Below are positions 43,174-51,264 of a stretch of 64,000 nucleotides of DNA, one piece after another; within the stretch, counting starts at the first letter, position 1, and every line of letters begins with the position of its first letter. Under the pieces are notes generated by a model. That model did no database searches and had not been told where the DNA came from. It saw nothing but the letters and a program-made list of their open reading frames with translations. The DNA is from an uncultured Clostridium sp. (GTDB lineage Bacteria; Bacillota; Clostridia; Lachnospirales; Lachnospiraceae). The translations under genes were made by a program, and so were the position numbers. The DNA lies in NCBI RefSeq assembly GCF_900547735.1, contig NZ_URHZ01000010.1, forward strand, positions 29,208 through 93,207, given 5' to 3'.

Positions 43174-45360
43174 ATGGCAATACATATTGCATTGGCAGGA
43201 AACCCGAACTGCGGTAAAACAACCATGTTTAACGCGCTGACGGGAGCAAATCAGTATGTCGGAAACTGGCCGGGTGTAACGGTTGAGAAGAAGACGGGAA
43301 AGCTGAAAGAAGGAAAGACGGGGGAGGAAGTCAACGTAACCGACCTTCCGGGTATCTACTCCCTGTCCCCTTACACACTGGAGGAGGTCGTATCCAGAGA
43401 TTTCATTTTAAAGGAAAAACCGGATGTTATCGTAGACCTGGTGGACGCGACCAATATCGAGAGAAACCTTTATCTGGCGACACAGCTTCTTGAAACCGGA
43501 ATTCCGGTGGTAATCGCCCTCAACATGGCCGATCTGATGAGAAAAAATAATATCAGAATTGATGTAAAGACACTGTCAAAGAGGCTGGGCTGTCCGATTG
43601 TGGAGACGTCCGCACTCAAGAAAACAGGCCTTAACGAGGTTGTGGAGACGGCAATCCGTCAGGCGAAAGCATCAAAGGCGCCGGAAGTACAGGCGATTTT
43701 CGATAACTGGGTCGAGACGAGAGTAGAGCAGATCGAATCGGAGCTTCCTACCGGAATTCCGGAGGGAGAAAAGAGATGGTATGCAATTAAACTTCTGGAA
43801 CAGGACAACAAGGTCCTGGAACAGTTTGGACTGGAGAAAGACAACCGGTATTCCAATTATACAAAAGATCTGGAAAAAGAGTATGATGATGACGCTGAAT
43901 CCGTAATTACGGATCAAAGATACCAGTACATACAGAAACTGATTGAGGACACCGTAAAGAAACCGGCGGCTAAAATGAGCGTTTCCGACCGGATTGACAG
44001 CATTGTAACGAACAGAATCCTGGGTATTCCGATTTTCGTGCTTGTTATGTGGGGCGTTTACTACGTTTCCGTGACAACGCTGGGAACCTTCGTAACAGAC
44101 TGGACCAATGATACCTTTGTAGGAGCCGTTCAGGGCTGGGCCGGCGGACTGCTTGAAATGGCAGGGGCGTCGGATTTGATTATGAGCCTTGTGGTGGACG
44201 GAATTATAGGCGGTGTGGGAGCCGTTCTCGGATTCGTTCCGCAGATGGCCATCCTGTTCCTCTTCCTTTCCATCCTTGAGGACTGCGGCTACATGGTTCG
44301 AATTGCATTCGTAATGGATCGTGTGTTCCGTCATTTCGGACTTTCAGGAAAGAGCTTTATCCCGCTGCTGATTTCTTCCGGCTGCGGTATACCTGGAATC
44401 ATGGCAAGTAAAACAATTGAGCAGGACAATGACAGAAGACTTACGATCATGACCGCCACCTTTGTTCCCTGCGGCGCCAAACTTCCAGTAATTGCACTGA
44501 TGGGCGGCGTTATGGCGGGACATCTGTCGGGCAGCGCCGTAATTGGCGGAATGATGGCTCCGCTGATGTATTTCCTTGGCATCGGCGCAGTGCTTGTATC
44601 GGCTATCATGCTGAAAAAGACAAAACCATTTTCCGGAAAACCGGCTCCGTTCGTTATGGAGCTCCCGGCTTACCATATCCCTTCCGTAAAAACGGTGCTT
44701 CTCCATGTGTGGGAACGTCTGAAGGGTTTTATCATCAAGGCAGGTACCATCCTGTTCCTGGCCTGCGTTGTAATGTGGGCATTATCGACCTTTGGATTTG
44801 AAAACGGAGCCTTCGGCCTTGTGGAAGATTCTTCCGCATCCCTTCTCTCCGTAATCGGCGGCGCAATTGCCATTGTGTTCCGTCCGCTCGGCTTCGGCGA
44901 GTGGCAGCCGGTGGCGGCTTCCATTTCCGGTTTTACGGCAAAAGAAGCGATTGTAAGTACAATGGGCGTTCTGGCCAATGTGTCGGAAGAGCTTTCAGAG
45001 GATCCGGATGCGGTAGCGATGGCGATCCAGACATGGTTCCCGTCCGCGATTGCGGCATTCTCCTTCCTGGTATTTAACCTTCTGGATTCACCGTGCCTGG
45101 CGGCAATTGCCACGATGGCACAGCAGTTCCAGTCCAGGAAATGGTTCTGGTTCGCAATTCTTTACCAGAATATCTTCGCTTACGTAGTTGCGCTCTGCAT
45201 CTATCAGTTGGGCGGCCTTGCCGCCGGTGTTGTCGCATTTAACGCGTGGACGGTCGTTGCATTAATCTGCCTGGCATTCATGCTCTACATGCTGTTCAGG
45301 CCGGATCCGTACAAGGCGCAGAAATCCTATTCCAGAAGTTCCGTGGAAGCTGCCGCATAA
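43174..45360 (+). CDS. feoB: Ferrous iron transport protein B
   Basis: 728 residues. The N-terminal G domain has GNPNCGKTT (G1), TDLPGIYSLSP (G3) and NMADL (G4), followed by a GDI-like helical domain (residues 165-270). The membrane part has the Nucleoside-recognition/Gate repeats with the family's conserved SSGCGIPGIMA and CGAKLPVIALMGG cysteines and a final LVFNLLDSPCLAAIA. FeoB transports Fe(II) into the cell. ATG 43174 is 8 bases after AGGAGG. Two short membrane-protein genes follow, one of the FeoB-associated Cys-rich type. Confidence 0.97.
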   Translation: MAIHIALAGNPNCGKTTMFNALTGANQYVGNWPGVTVEKKTGKLKEGKTGEEVNVTDLPGIYSLSPYTLEEVVSRDFILKEKPDVIVDLVDATNIERNLYLATQLLETGIPVVIALNMADLMRKNNIRIDVKTLSKRLGCPIVETSALKKTGLNEVVETAIRQAKASKAPEVQAIFDNWVETRVEQIESELPTGIPEGEKRWYAIKLLEQDNKVLEQFGLEKDNRYSNYTKDLEKEYDDDAESVITDQRYQYIQKLIEDTVKKPAAKMSVSDRIDSIVTNRILGIPIFVLVMWGVYYVSVTTLGTFVTDWTNDTFVGAVQGWAGGLLEMAGASDLIMSLVVDGIIGGVGAVLGFVPQMAILFLFLSILEDCGYMVRIAFVMDRVFRHFGLSGKSFIPLLISSGCGIPGIMASKTIEQDNDRRLTIMTATFVPCGAKLPVIALMGGVMAGHLSGSAVIGGMMAPLMYFLGIGAVLVSAIMLKKTKPFSGKPAPFVMELPAYHIPSVKTVLLHVWERLKGFIIKAGTILFLACVVMWALSTFGFENGAFGLVEDSSASLLSVIGGAIAIVFRPLGFGEWQPVAASISGFTAKEAIVSTMGVLANVSEELSEDPDAVAMAIQTWFPSAIAAFSFLVFNLLDSPCLAAIATMAQQFQSRKWFWFAILYQNIFAYVVALCIYQLGGLAAGVVAFNAWTVVALICLAFMLYMLFRPDPYKAQKSYSRSSVEAAA

Positions 45361-45415
45361 GCGGAGACAGGTAAGTTTCAGCGCTTTCAGGATACGTTTC
45401 GAAGGGAGAAAAGAG

Positions 45416-45556
45416 ATGGGAGATTCATCCGGATCAATGTTATATGCCGTTGCCGGTTTCCTGATTTTATATTTTGCCGGAGTGATAATCTACAAAGTAT
45501 ATGATATAATAAAGAAGACAATCGGCAGGAGTTCGAAAAAACAGCGGAAGTCCTGA
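45416..45556 (+). CDS. Small single-pass membrane protein downstream of feoB (46 residues)
   Basis: A frame of 46 residues starts 7 bases after GGGAG. It has one hydrophobic helix (residues 8-26, MLYAVAGFLILYFAGVIIY) and a strongly basic tail (KKTIGRSSKKQRKS). The site, topology and position between feoB and a Cys-rich protein suggest a small Feo accessory subunit, but I know no family for it. Confidence 0.6.
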   Translation: MGDSSGSMLYAVAGFLILYFAGVIIYKVYDIIKKTIGRSSKKQRKS

Positions 45557-45616
45557 CGGCACAGACGGAGATAACAGAAACGAAATAACACAGAGTAACA
45601 GAAAAGAGGATGCGGT

Positions 45617-46036
45617 ATGCAGGCTATCGATATTATAATTTTAACAGTTGTGGCGGCTCTGCTGCTCCTGGCACTCCGCTCCACCCTGAGGCATTACAGC
45701 GGTAAGGGCGGCGGTTGCTGCGGCTGTTCCGGCTGCTCGGGAGGAAGTTCCTCCTGCAGTACGCTAAACAGCGTAAAGACCGTTCAAAGCGCCAGGGAGT
45801 TCACCGGAGGAAACAGCCTTTCTAAAACTCTTCAGATTAACGGCATGCACTGCAACACCTGCAAGCAGTCCGTGGAGAGCGCTTTGAGCCATGTGAACGG
45901 CGTCATCTGCGCGGATGTGGACCTGGAGGCAGGCACAGCCGAAGTGTTCATGAAAGAAGAAGTGACGGACTTAAAGCTTAAGGAAGCAGTGGAAAATAAA
46001 GGTTTTGAAGTGAAGGAAATCCGGAAGGCGGGCTGA
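45617..46036 (+). CDS. FeoB-associated Cys-rich membrane protein fused to a heavy-metal-associated (HMA) domain
   Basis: 139 residues in three parts: one membrane helix (residues 3-22), a short cysteine cluster GGGCCGCSGCSGGSSSC (31-47) as in FeoB-associated Cys-rich proteins, and a complete HMA domain (about 69-137) with the metal motif GMHCNTC (76-82) and a ferredoxin-like fold ending EVKEI. HMA domains bind Cu(I), Zn(II) or similar soft metals; the N-terminal part is usually a separate protein of about 50 residues next to FeoB. The fusion may link iron uptake to another metal or to thiol chemistry. It is the last gene of the feo locus, before a bidirectional terminator. Confidence 0.85.
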   Translation: MQAIDIIILTVVAALLLLALRSTLRHYSGKGGGCCGCSGCSGGSSSCSTLNSVKTVQSAREFTGGNSLSKTLQINGMHCNTCKQSVESALSHVNGVICADVDLEAGTAEVFMKEEVTDLKLKEAVENKGFEVKEIRKAG

Positions 46037-46055
46037 CCGCGGTTTCGGATCCGTA

Positions 46056-46100
46056 AAAATACCGGCGGTACGGGAGATTTCCCATACCGCCGGTATTTTT
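46056..46100. terminator. Bidirectional terminator between the feo locus and yjiH
   Basis: AAAAATACCGGCGGTA (46056-46071) pairs with TACCGCCGGTATTTTT (46085-46100), with an inner GGGA/TCCC. T-runs lie on both sides, serving both converging genes. Confidence 0.93.
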
Positions 46101-46136
46101 ATGAATTGGGTGATGCCCCGTTTTTAACAGAGCCTG

Positions 46137-47462
46137 CTAGAACCGGAACAACAGGAAGACCACCGGTGTTGCCAGAATAAGCGACAGCACGACTCTTTCA
46201 AACCAGATAATCAGTATATCCTTAATGCTGAGTTTGATATCGGTTCCGAGGATACACGGAATGGATGCCGAGAAGAACAGAATCTCGGAAACACACACGA
46301 TGGCGATAACAGCCTGGGAAGCCGGAGAACCTGCGGCTACGATGTTGGCCGGAAGGAACATTTCGGCAAGGCTGATAGCGCAGCCCTTGGCAACCATGGC
46401 GGCCTCAGAGCCGAAGCCCAGCAGCATGGCAAACGGAAGGAATAAGTAGCCCAGAATATCAAATACAGGCGTGAAAGCCGCAAGCACAAGGCCGAGGAAA
46501 CCGATTGCCATCAGCGTAGGCCCGATGTTGAGCGCCATGTTGAGTCCGTCGATAAAGTTTTTTACAAGGCCGTCAACAAATTTCGGCGCGCGTGAGCAGG
46601 CACGTAAGCCTTCATCCACAGCAGTTGAAACCAGTTTTCCTTTTTCAACTTTAGGCTCGGGAATGACTTCCATATTGTTGTATCCCTTATCCGATTTTTT
46701 GCAGAGCGGATAGATACGGGTGGTGATGGCGGTAACCACAAATGTAATGATCAGGGTGGCCCAGAAATACAGGTTCCAGTGATCCATCAGTCCCAGTGTC
46801 TTGGCAACTACGATCATGAAGGTGGCGGACACGGTGGAAAAACCGGTTGCAATAATGCTGGCTTCTTTTTCTGAATAAAATCCTTCTTTATAAACACGGT
46901 TTGTGATCAGAAGACCTACGGAATAGCTGCCTACGAAGGAAGCAACCGCATCAACTGCGGAACGTCCCGGAGTTTTCCAGATTGGACGCATGACCGGCTT
47001 CATGAATACGCCGATGAATTCCATAAGCCCGTAATTGATCAGGAAAGACAGGAATACGGCTCCTACGGGTACGAGGATTGTAACCGGGATTACTACTTTG
47101 TTAAATACGAACGGCAGCATGTCGGGAGTGTGGAAACTCTCCGGTCCCCAGCCGAAGATCGCCATGCCTACGACACCGATGCCGATTACTTTAAAGATTG
47201 AAAAGATGGTTGTTACCACGTCTTTGTTCCAGGTTTTGCGAACGAATGGGAGGATTGCTCCCACAACGACAACCAGTCCCGCATAGACCACCTCAAAGTG
47301 AGGGATGGAGCGGAGCGCCGTCACAATATGATCGATGGGAATCGATTTTTTACCGCCTACGCTGATTGTGATGAAGAACATAAAAATACCAATCAGATTC
47401 AACAGGACGAATTTCATTACGTTGGAGCTGTTTCTTGAATTGTCAGTCACTTTCTTTTCCAT
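46137..47462 (-). CDS. YjiH family membrane transport protein
   Basis: 441 residues with 10-12 hydrophobic segments, matching the YjiH group of nucleoside-recognition (Gate) domain proteins: VLLNLIGIFMFFITISVGGK at the N-terminus, GPESFHTPDML, MKPVMRPIWKTPGRSAVDAVA, and IGPTLMAIGFLGLVLAAFTP. The family is thought to carry nucleosides, amino acids or other small molecules, and its substrate is not established. Upstream, the palindrome GATACGTATC (47492-47501) and a partial cre-like AAAACGTTTTT precede the gene. It diverges from the sensor kinase gene, which may regulate it. Confidence 0.85.
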   Translation of the reverse strand: MEKKVTDNSRNSSNVMKFVLLNLIGIFMFFITISVGGKKSIPIDHIVTALRSIPHFEVVYAGLVVVVGAILPFVRKTWNKDVVTTIFSIFKVIGIGVVGMAIFGWGPESFHTPDMLPFVFNKVVIPVTILVPVGAVFLSFLINYGLMEFIGVFMKPVMRPIWKTPGRSAVDAVASFVGSYSVGLLITNRVYKEGFYSEKEASIIATGFSTVSATFMIVVAKTLGLMDHWNLYFWATLIITFVVTAITTRIYPLCKKSDKGYNNMEVIPEPKVEKGKLVSTAVDEGLRACSRAPKFVDGLVKNFIDGLNMALNIGPTLMAIGFLGLVLAAFTPVFDILGYLFLPFAMLLGFGSEAAMVAKGCAISLAEMFLPANIVAAGSPASQAVIAIVCVSEILFFSASIPCILGTDIKLSIKDILIIWFERVVLSLILATPVVFLLFRF

Positions 47463-47734
47463 GTCTGTTTCCCCTTTATCATTATTTTTTCGATACGTAT
47501 CAAGTGAATAAAGTATAACATAAATAAAATATAAAACGTTTTTTTACACAATATTAACAGCCGCTGTCTATCATAATGACATTATCTTATATGAAATGTA
47601 CATAAATCTATAGGAGATTCATGGTATAATTGGGCAAATAGTAGTAAAGAAGTTAAGAGTATGATAAAATCGAATGGACAAACCGGAAAAATATGAAATG
47701 AAAACACCCTAAAATAAAGAAAAAGGACTGGTCC

Positions 47735-49549
47735 GTGATGAAAATGAACCTGAAGAACAAGATTACATTGAATATCTGTATCATTGTTATTTTATCCCTC
47801 GTTGTCATGTGCACTTCTCTCTATGCAATGTCTGCTTCGATTCTGAGCGAGGATTCCAATACATTTACCGAGGTTCAGATTTTAAGGGCCCAGGAAAAAA
47901 TAGAACTGCAGGTGGATAAGATACGCCTGGAAACACTGGCCCTGTCCAAAGATCAGCGCGTCAGGGATTTTTTCAAGGAGAAGCTTAAAACGGAGGAAAT
48001 GAACCGCTATCTCACGGATGAGATGGAGGCCATGAATCAGGAGGCGGAAAGCTATTATTATAAAGATCTTTTCTGCGTGGCTCTGGACGGCGTCATCACC
48101 TCATCGACAATGCCCAACGCCATGTATGTGGATCTTTCGAGCAGAAAATATGTCCAGGAGAGCTTAAAACGCAGTACGACGGCGACAAGCGATATCCTGA
48201 TTGCCCTGACCGACCAGGCCAGCATAGTTAATACGACACATCCCGTATTTGACGAGGACGGCCGGATGCTGGGGCTGTTCGGCATCGCCATCCGGGCGGA
48301 GAAGTTTGTCGGTTTCATCAAAAACTATGCCATTGGGGAAAACGGTTATTTCTCCATTGTCGATTCGAATGGGCTGGTGCTGTCCCACCGGGATCCGGCG
48401 CTGATTGGCCATCCGGCCGATGAGGTACTGCCGTTTTTCTCCGAAATGAACGGGGAGGAACCGGGAGAAATCTATAAGCATGTGGACCATGACTACGTGT
48501 GCTCCTACAAGAAAATGGATCAAAATGACTGGGTGCTGTATACGGTGATGCCGAGGCGGGAACTGGCTGCGAAATCACTGAAGCTTTTAAAGTCCGTTAT
48601 CATATTCGGCACGATTATATCGGGATGCGCCATATTTGCCAGCATCTATTTTTCCAATAAAATTTCATCGCCGATCGACAGTATCACGGAATATATCAAC
48701 AGTGCGGAGAGCGGGAATGATTTTCTGGGAAACTCGATCAGCGAGACGATAGAGAATGTGAATACGAATGTGTTTGCCAAGGAGGCCCATGCACTGATTC
48801 AGAAGTCCAGGACACTGACGGCGTCCCTGGAGATGAAATCCTATCTGACGGCGCGTTTCCTGTCCGCCCTGTCCCACGACATCAGAACGTCCCTGACCCT
48901 GATTAAGGGATATTCAAAGGGAATTCTCTCGGGCCTGGTGGAGGACGAGGAGACGAAGGAACGGTTTATCCAGGAAATATACAGGAGCGCCGACACGCTG
49001 GAACGGATTTCCTATGACGTGCTGGACAGCACCTACGAGGCGCAGAACAGCGAACAGATTAATAAGGAGACCGTCTACGCGGAAGAATTCTGCGAATCGC
49101 TCTACCAGACGGCCCAGGCTTATGTGGAGAATTCCGACCGGCTGTTTGAGGGGAGCCTTGAAAAGGTGAGCGGAAAACTGTTTATCAGCGATGTGAAAAT
49201 TATCCGTGTATGGCAGAATATGCTGAGCAACGCGGTAAAGTATTCCGCGCCCTATTCAACGGTTACGGTCCGCATTGCACTTGAAAACGGGCAGTTCCTG
49301 TTCCAGATAACGGACCAGGGGATGGGAATCAGCGAGGAAGAGCGGGAGTATATCTTTGATATGTTCTATAAAGGGGATCCGTCACAGAAGGAGAGTTACG
49401 GACTGGGACTTTACGTATCCAAACGAATCCTGGAAGCACACGGTTCCAGACTCTGCTTTGAATCGGAGCCGGGAAAAGGAAGCACATTCTGGTTTACGCT
49501 CCCGGCCGCTGCGGATACAAAAGAAGACGCCTCTGAGACAGAGGCGTGA
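47735..49549 (+). CDS. Sensor histidine kinase with extracellular Cache-type domain
   Basis: 604 residues. A membrane helix (about 9-33) and a second one (about 289-311) bracket an extracytoplasmic domain of some 255 residues with Cache features (YYKDLFCVALDGVITSS, LGLFGIAIRAEKF, GENGYFSIVDSNG). Inside, a HisKA domain carries the phospho-accepting histidine in SALSHDIRTSLTLIKG (about residue 381), and the HATPase_c domain has N box NMLSNAVKYS, G1 DQGMGIS, and GLGLYVSK. GTG 47735 and ATG 47738 are both possible starts after AAAGGA. The response regulator gene is convergent on the opposite strand. The last codons form a hairpin (49527-49547). Confidence 0.9.
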   Translation: MMKMNLKNKITLNICIIVILSLVVMCTSLYAMSASILSEDSNTFTEVQILRAQEKIELQVDKIRLETLALSKDQRVRDFFKEKLKTEEMNRYLTDEMEAMNQEAESYYYKDLFCVALDGVITSSTMPNAMYVDLSSRKYVQESLKRSTTATSDILIALTDQASIVNTTHPVFDEDGRMLGLFGIAIRAEKFVGFIKNYAIGENGYFSIVDSNGLVLSHRDPALIGHPADEVLPFFSEMNGEEPGEIYKHVDHDYVCSYKKMDQNDWVLYTVMPRRELAAKSLKLLKSVIIFGTIISGCAIFASIYFSNKISSPIDSITEYINSAESGNDFLGNSISETIENVNTNVFAKEAHALIQKSRTLTASLEMKSYLTARFLSALSHDIRTSLTLIKGYSKGILSGLVEDEETKERFIQEIYRSADTLERISYDVLDSTYEAQNSEQINKETVYAEEFCESLYQTAQAYVENSDRLFEGSLEKVSGKLFISDVKIIRVWQNMLSNAVKYSAPYSTVTVRIALENGQFLFQITDQGMGISEEEREYIFDMFYKGDPSQKESYGLGLYVSKRILEAHGSRLCFESEPGKGSTFWFTLPAAADTKEDASETEA

Positions 49550-49577
49550 TGGCGGGCGGGCTTCTGCACTTCCAGTA

Positions 49578-50258
49578 TTACCGCAGTTCGGCTTCAAACA
49601 TATAACCGACGCTGCGGATGGATTTGATGAATCCCTCCCCGCCGCCCAGCTTCAGGCGAAGACGTTTAATATAGGTATTGACGATGTTCTCGTCATACAG
49701 ATCGCTTTCCCATACGTCGGCCAGAATCTGTTTTCTGCTGACCGCGGTGAAGGCGTGATCGACCAGGTAGACAAGCAGGCGGAATTCCGTGTTGGACATG
49801 CGGATCTCCTCGCTGCCCTTTGTTACCCGGTATGCGCTGCGGTATATCTTGTAATCTTCAAATTCGATTGGAGCCTCCATGGTGCGCGAGGCCTTAAAAC
49901 GTTCCACCCGCCCGATATGGGCGCGCACCCTGGCCAGCAGTTCCACGGGATCGAACGGTTTCACAATATAATCATCGGCTCCGGCGCCCAGGGCCTGTAC
50001 CTTGTCGAAGGAAGCGGCATTTGCGCTCAGCATGATAATCGGAACGTTGCTGAGCTGCCGGATGCGGCGGCACACTTCAACGCCGTCCATTCCGCGCATA
50101 TTGATATCCAGAATAATGAGATCCACGGTTTCGTCAAACAGCGCCAGGGCGTCCTTTCCATTTTCCGCGCACAGGGTCAGAAAACTATACAGTCTCATAT
50201 ATTCTTCCAACATTTTTACGACTCGCTTGTCATCATCTACAATCAGGATTTTTTTCAT
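49578..50258 (-). CDS. OmpR family response regulator
   Basis: 226 residues. The receiver domain has ILIVDDDKR (acidic pocket), LIILDINMRGMDG (phospho-acceptor Asp, about residue 52), MLSANA and IVKPFDP (Lys). The C-terminal winged-helix DNA-binding domain has RKQILADVWESDLYDENIV, TYIKRLRLKLG and IRSVGYMFE. It is the likely partner of the sensor kinase, although the genes are convergent (28-base gap) and therefore separately transcribed. Upstream on its side lies the intergenic repeat region. Target genes may include yjiH (inference). Confidence 0.9.
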   Translation of the reverse strand: MKKILIVDDDKRVVKMLEEYMRLYSFLTLCAENGKDALALFDETVDLIILDINMRGMDGVEVCRRIRQLSNVPIIMLSANAASFDKVQALGAGADDYIVKPFDPVELLARVRAHIGRVERFKASRTMEAPIEFEDYKIYRSAYRVTKGSEEIRMSNTEFRLLVYLVDHAFTAVSRKQILADVWESDLYDENIVNTYIKRLRLKLGGGEGFIKSIRSVGYMFEAELR

Positions 50259-50398
50259 TGGCGTGTGATTCCCTCTCAGAACATTATTTTCGTGATGCTA
50301 TAATCTTATTATAGGAAGGATGGGAAGGGAAAGCAAGGGGAGGTTGAAAAATGAGGGGGCTTTTGCAGGGGGATGGACTGGGGAATATGGGTGGTGAG

Positions 50399-50601
50399 GT
50401 CTTCAGTCCCGGCGAGGATGGTTGCGGAGGGGGAATACGGGCTGAAAAAATTTCTACGGGGACTCGCTTGCGCTTGTGGAATGCGAAGCGGCTGCTAACC
50501 TCGTATAAGACCTCGGTAAGCACCGTCGGATTCCAAGGTCCCCTGCGGAATATTTTCACCCTCCTTCCCCCCCTGGGATGTGCGTCGACGGGACTGAAGA
50601 C
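50399..50601 (+). repeat. Inverted-terminal-repeat element R1, copy 1
   Basis: A 203-base unit starting GTCTTCAGTCCCG and ending CGGGACTGAAGAC, so its ends are exact 13-base inverted repeats. Inside are CTACGGGGACTCGCTTGCGC and GGATTCCAAGGTCCCC, both shared with copy 2. No protein is encoded, nor is a target-site duplication evident. Its size and ends suggest a MITE-like mobile element or a structured repeat. Frames crossing it are not credible genes. Confidence 0.75.
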
Positions 50602-50818
50602 CGGGATGGGATCGGCCCCCGTCCGCCGGCCCTGCAGAGGCCGGCGGCCTCTTTTTCAAAGGGAGAGGACGGAAAAAGGAACGGGAAAGCAGCAGACGCA
50701 CAAAGCGGGTTTAAGTTTTCTGATAAATGTAAAAGCAGCGACAATACCGTTTTTCTCAAAGAAAGAGGATCGTCAGCGGCCGAAGGCCGTGTACGGGATG
50801 GGGCTCGACGCGCTGGGC
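50602..50818. other. Spacer between two opposed R1 copies
   Basis: About 217 GC-rich bases with hairpins GCCGGCC/GGCCGGC and GAGGCC-ggc-GGCCTC followed by TTTTT (near 50636-50657), which could terminate transcription. No reading frame here has a ribosome site or a recognisable product. Confidence 0.55.
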
Positions 50819-51078
50819 GTCTTCAGTCCCGGTCATAGTGTTCCGGCGGGGGAGGAGAGCGAAAACTTTCCGAAGGGGACCTTGGAATCCGCCGGTGCTT
50901 GCTGACACATTGAGCACTTAGCGAGGTCTCTTCGAGCTTAGTGCAAAAGCGTGCGGTGGCAGGTTTTACACGAAGCTAGCAGCCGCTGCGCATTCCACAA
51001 GCGGGAGCGAGTCCCCGTAGGAATTTTTTCGGCTCGGATTCCCCGCCCTGCCAACCCCCTTCGCCCGGGACTGAAGAC
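50819..51078 (-). repeat. Inverted-terminal-repeat element R1, copy 2 (minus orientation)
   Basis: A 260-base unit with ends GTCTTCAGTCCCGG and CCGGGACTGAAGAC. Read on the minus strand it matches copy 1 (CTACGGGGACTCGCT, CGCTTGTGGAATGCG, GGATTCCAAGGTCCCC). It has about 57 extra internal bases with an imperfect GCACTTAGC/GCTTAGTGC palindrome. With copy 1 it brackets the spacer as a 680-base inverted pair. Confidence 0.75.
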
Positions 51079-51161
51079 TCACTTTCCCTGCCTCCCATCC
51101 AAATACCACTTCTTCCTGCCGCATCCTCATTTCTCCCATCCCCCAGAAGAAACATTTCTGC

Positions 51162-51190
51162 TTGCAATCCATTTACGGATCCAGTATAAT
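51162..51190 (+). promoter_or_regulatory. Promoter of the ADP-ribosylglycohydrolase-ribokinase operon
   Basis: TTGCAA (51162-51167), 17 bases, TATAAT (51185-51190). A palindromic operator starts one base later. Confidence 0.85.
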
Positions 51191-51191
51191 T

Positions 51192-51209
51192 AGAGTAACC
51201 GGTTTCTCT
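51192..51209. promoter_or_regulatory. LacI-type operator A (AGAGTAACCGGTTTCTCT)
   Basis: An 18-base palindrome with one mismatch around a central CCGG, sitting over the transcription start. The same sequence in reverse orientation, slightly degenerate, occurs at 56104-56121 before the ABC operon. The LacI-family gene at 54427 lies between the two, so it is the probable repressor. Confidence 0.82.
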
Positions 51210-51264
51210 AATAAAAGTTCGACTAATTATTACAGTGTGCAAGTGCGCAGGAGGGCATAAAAAA

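Noticed and set aside
49356..50303. Plus-strand frame of 315 codons overlapping the kinase end and the response regulator
   Set aside because: The response regulator on the opposite strand has all family motifs, while this frame has none.
50351..50905. Plus-strand frame of 184 codons across the R1 elements
   Set aside because: It crosses two repeat copies and a terminator-like hairpin and has no ribosome site or domain.
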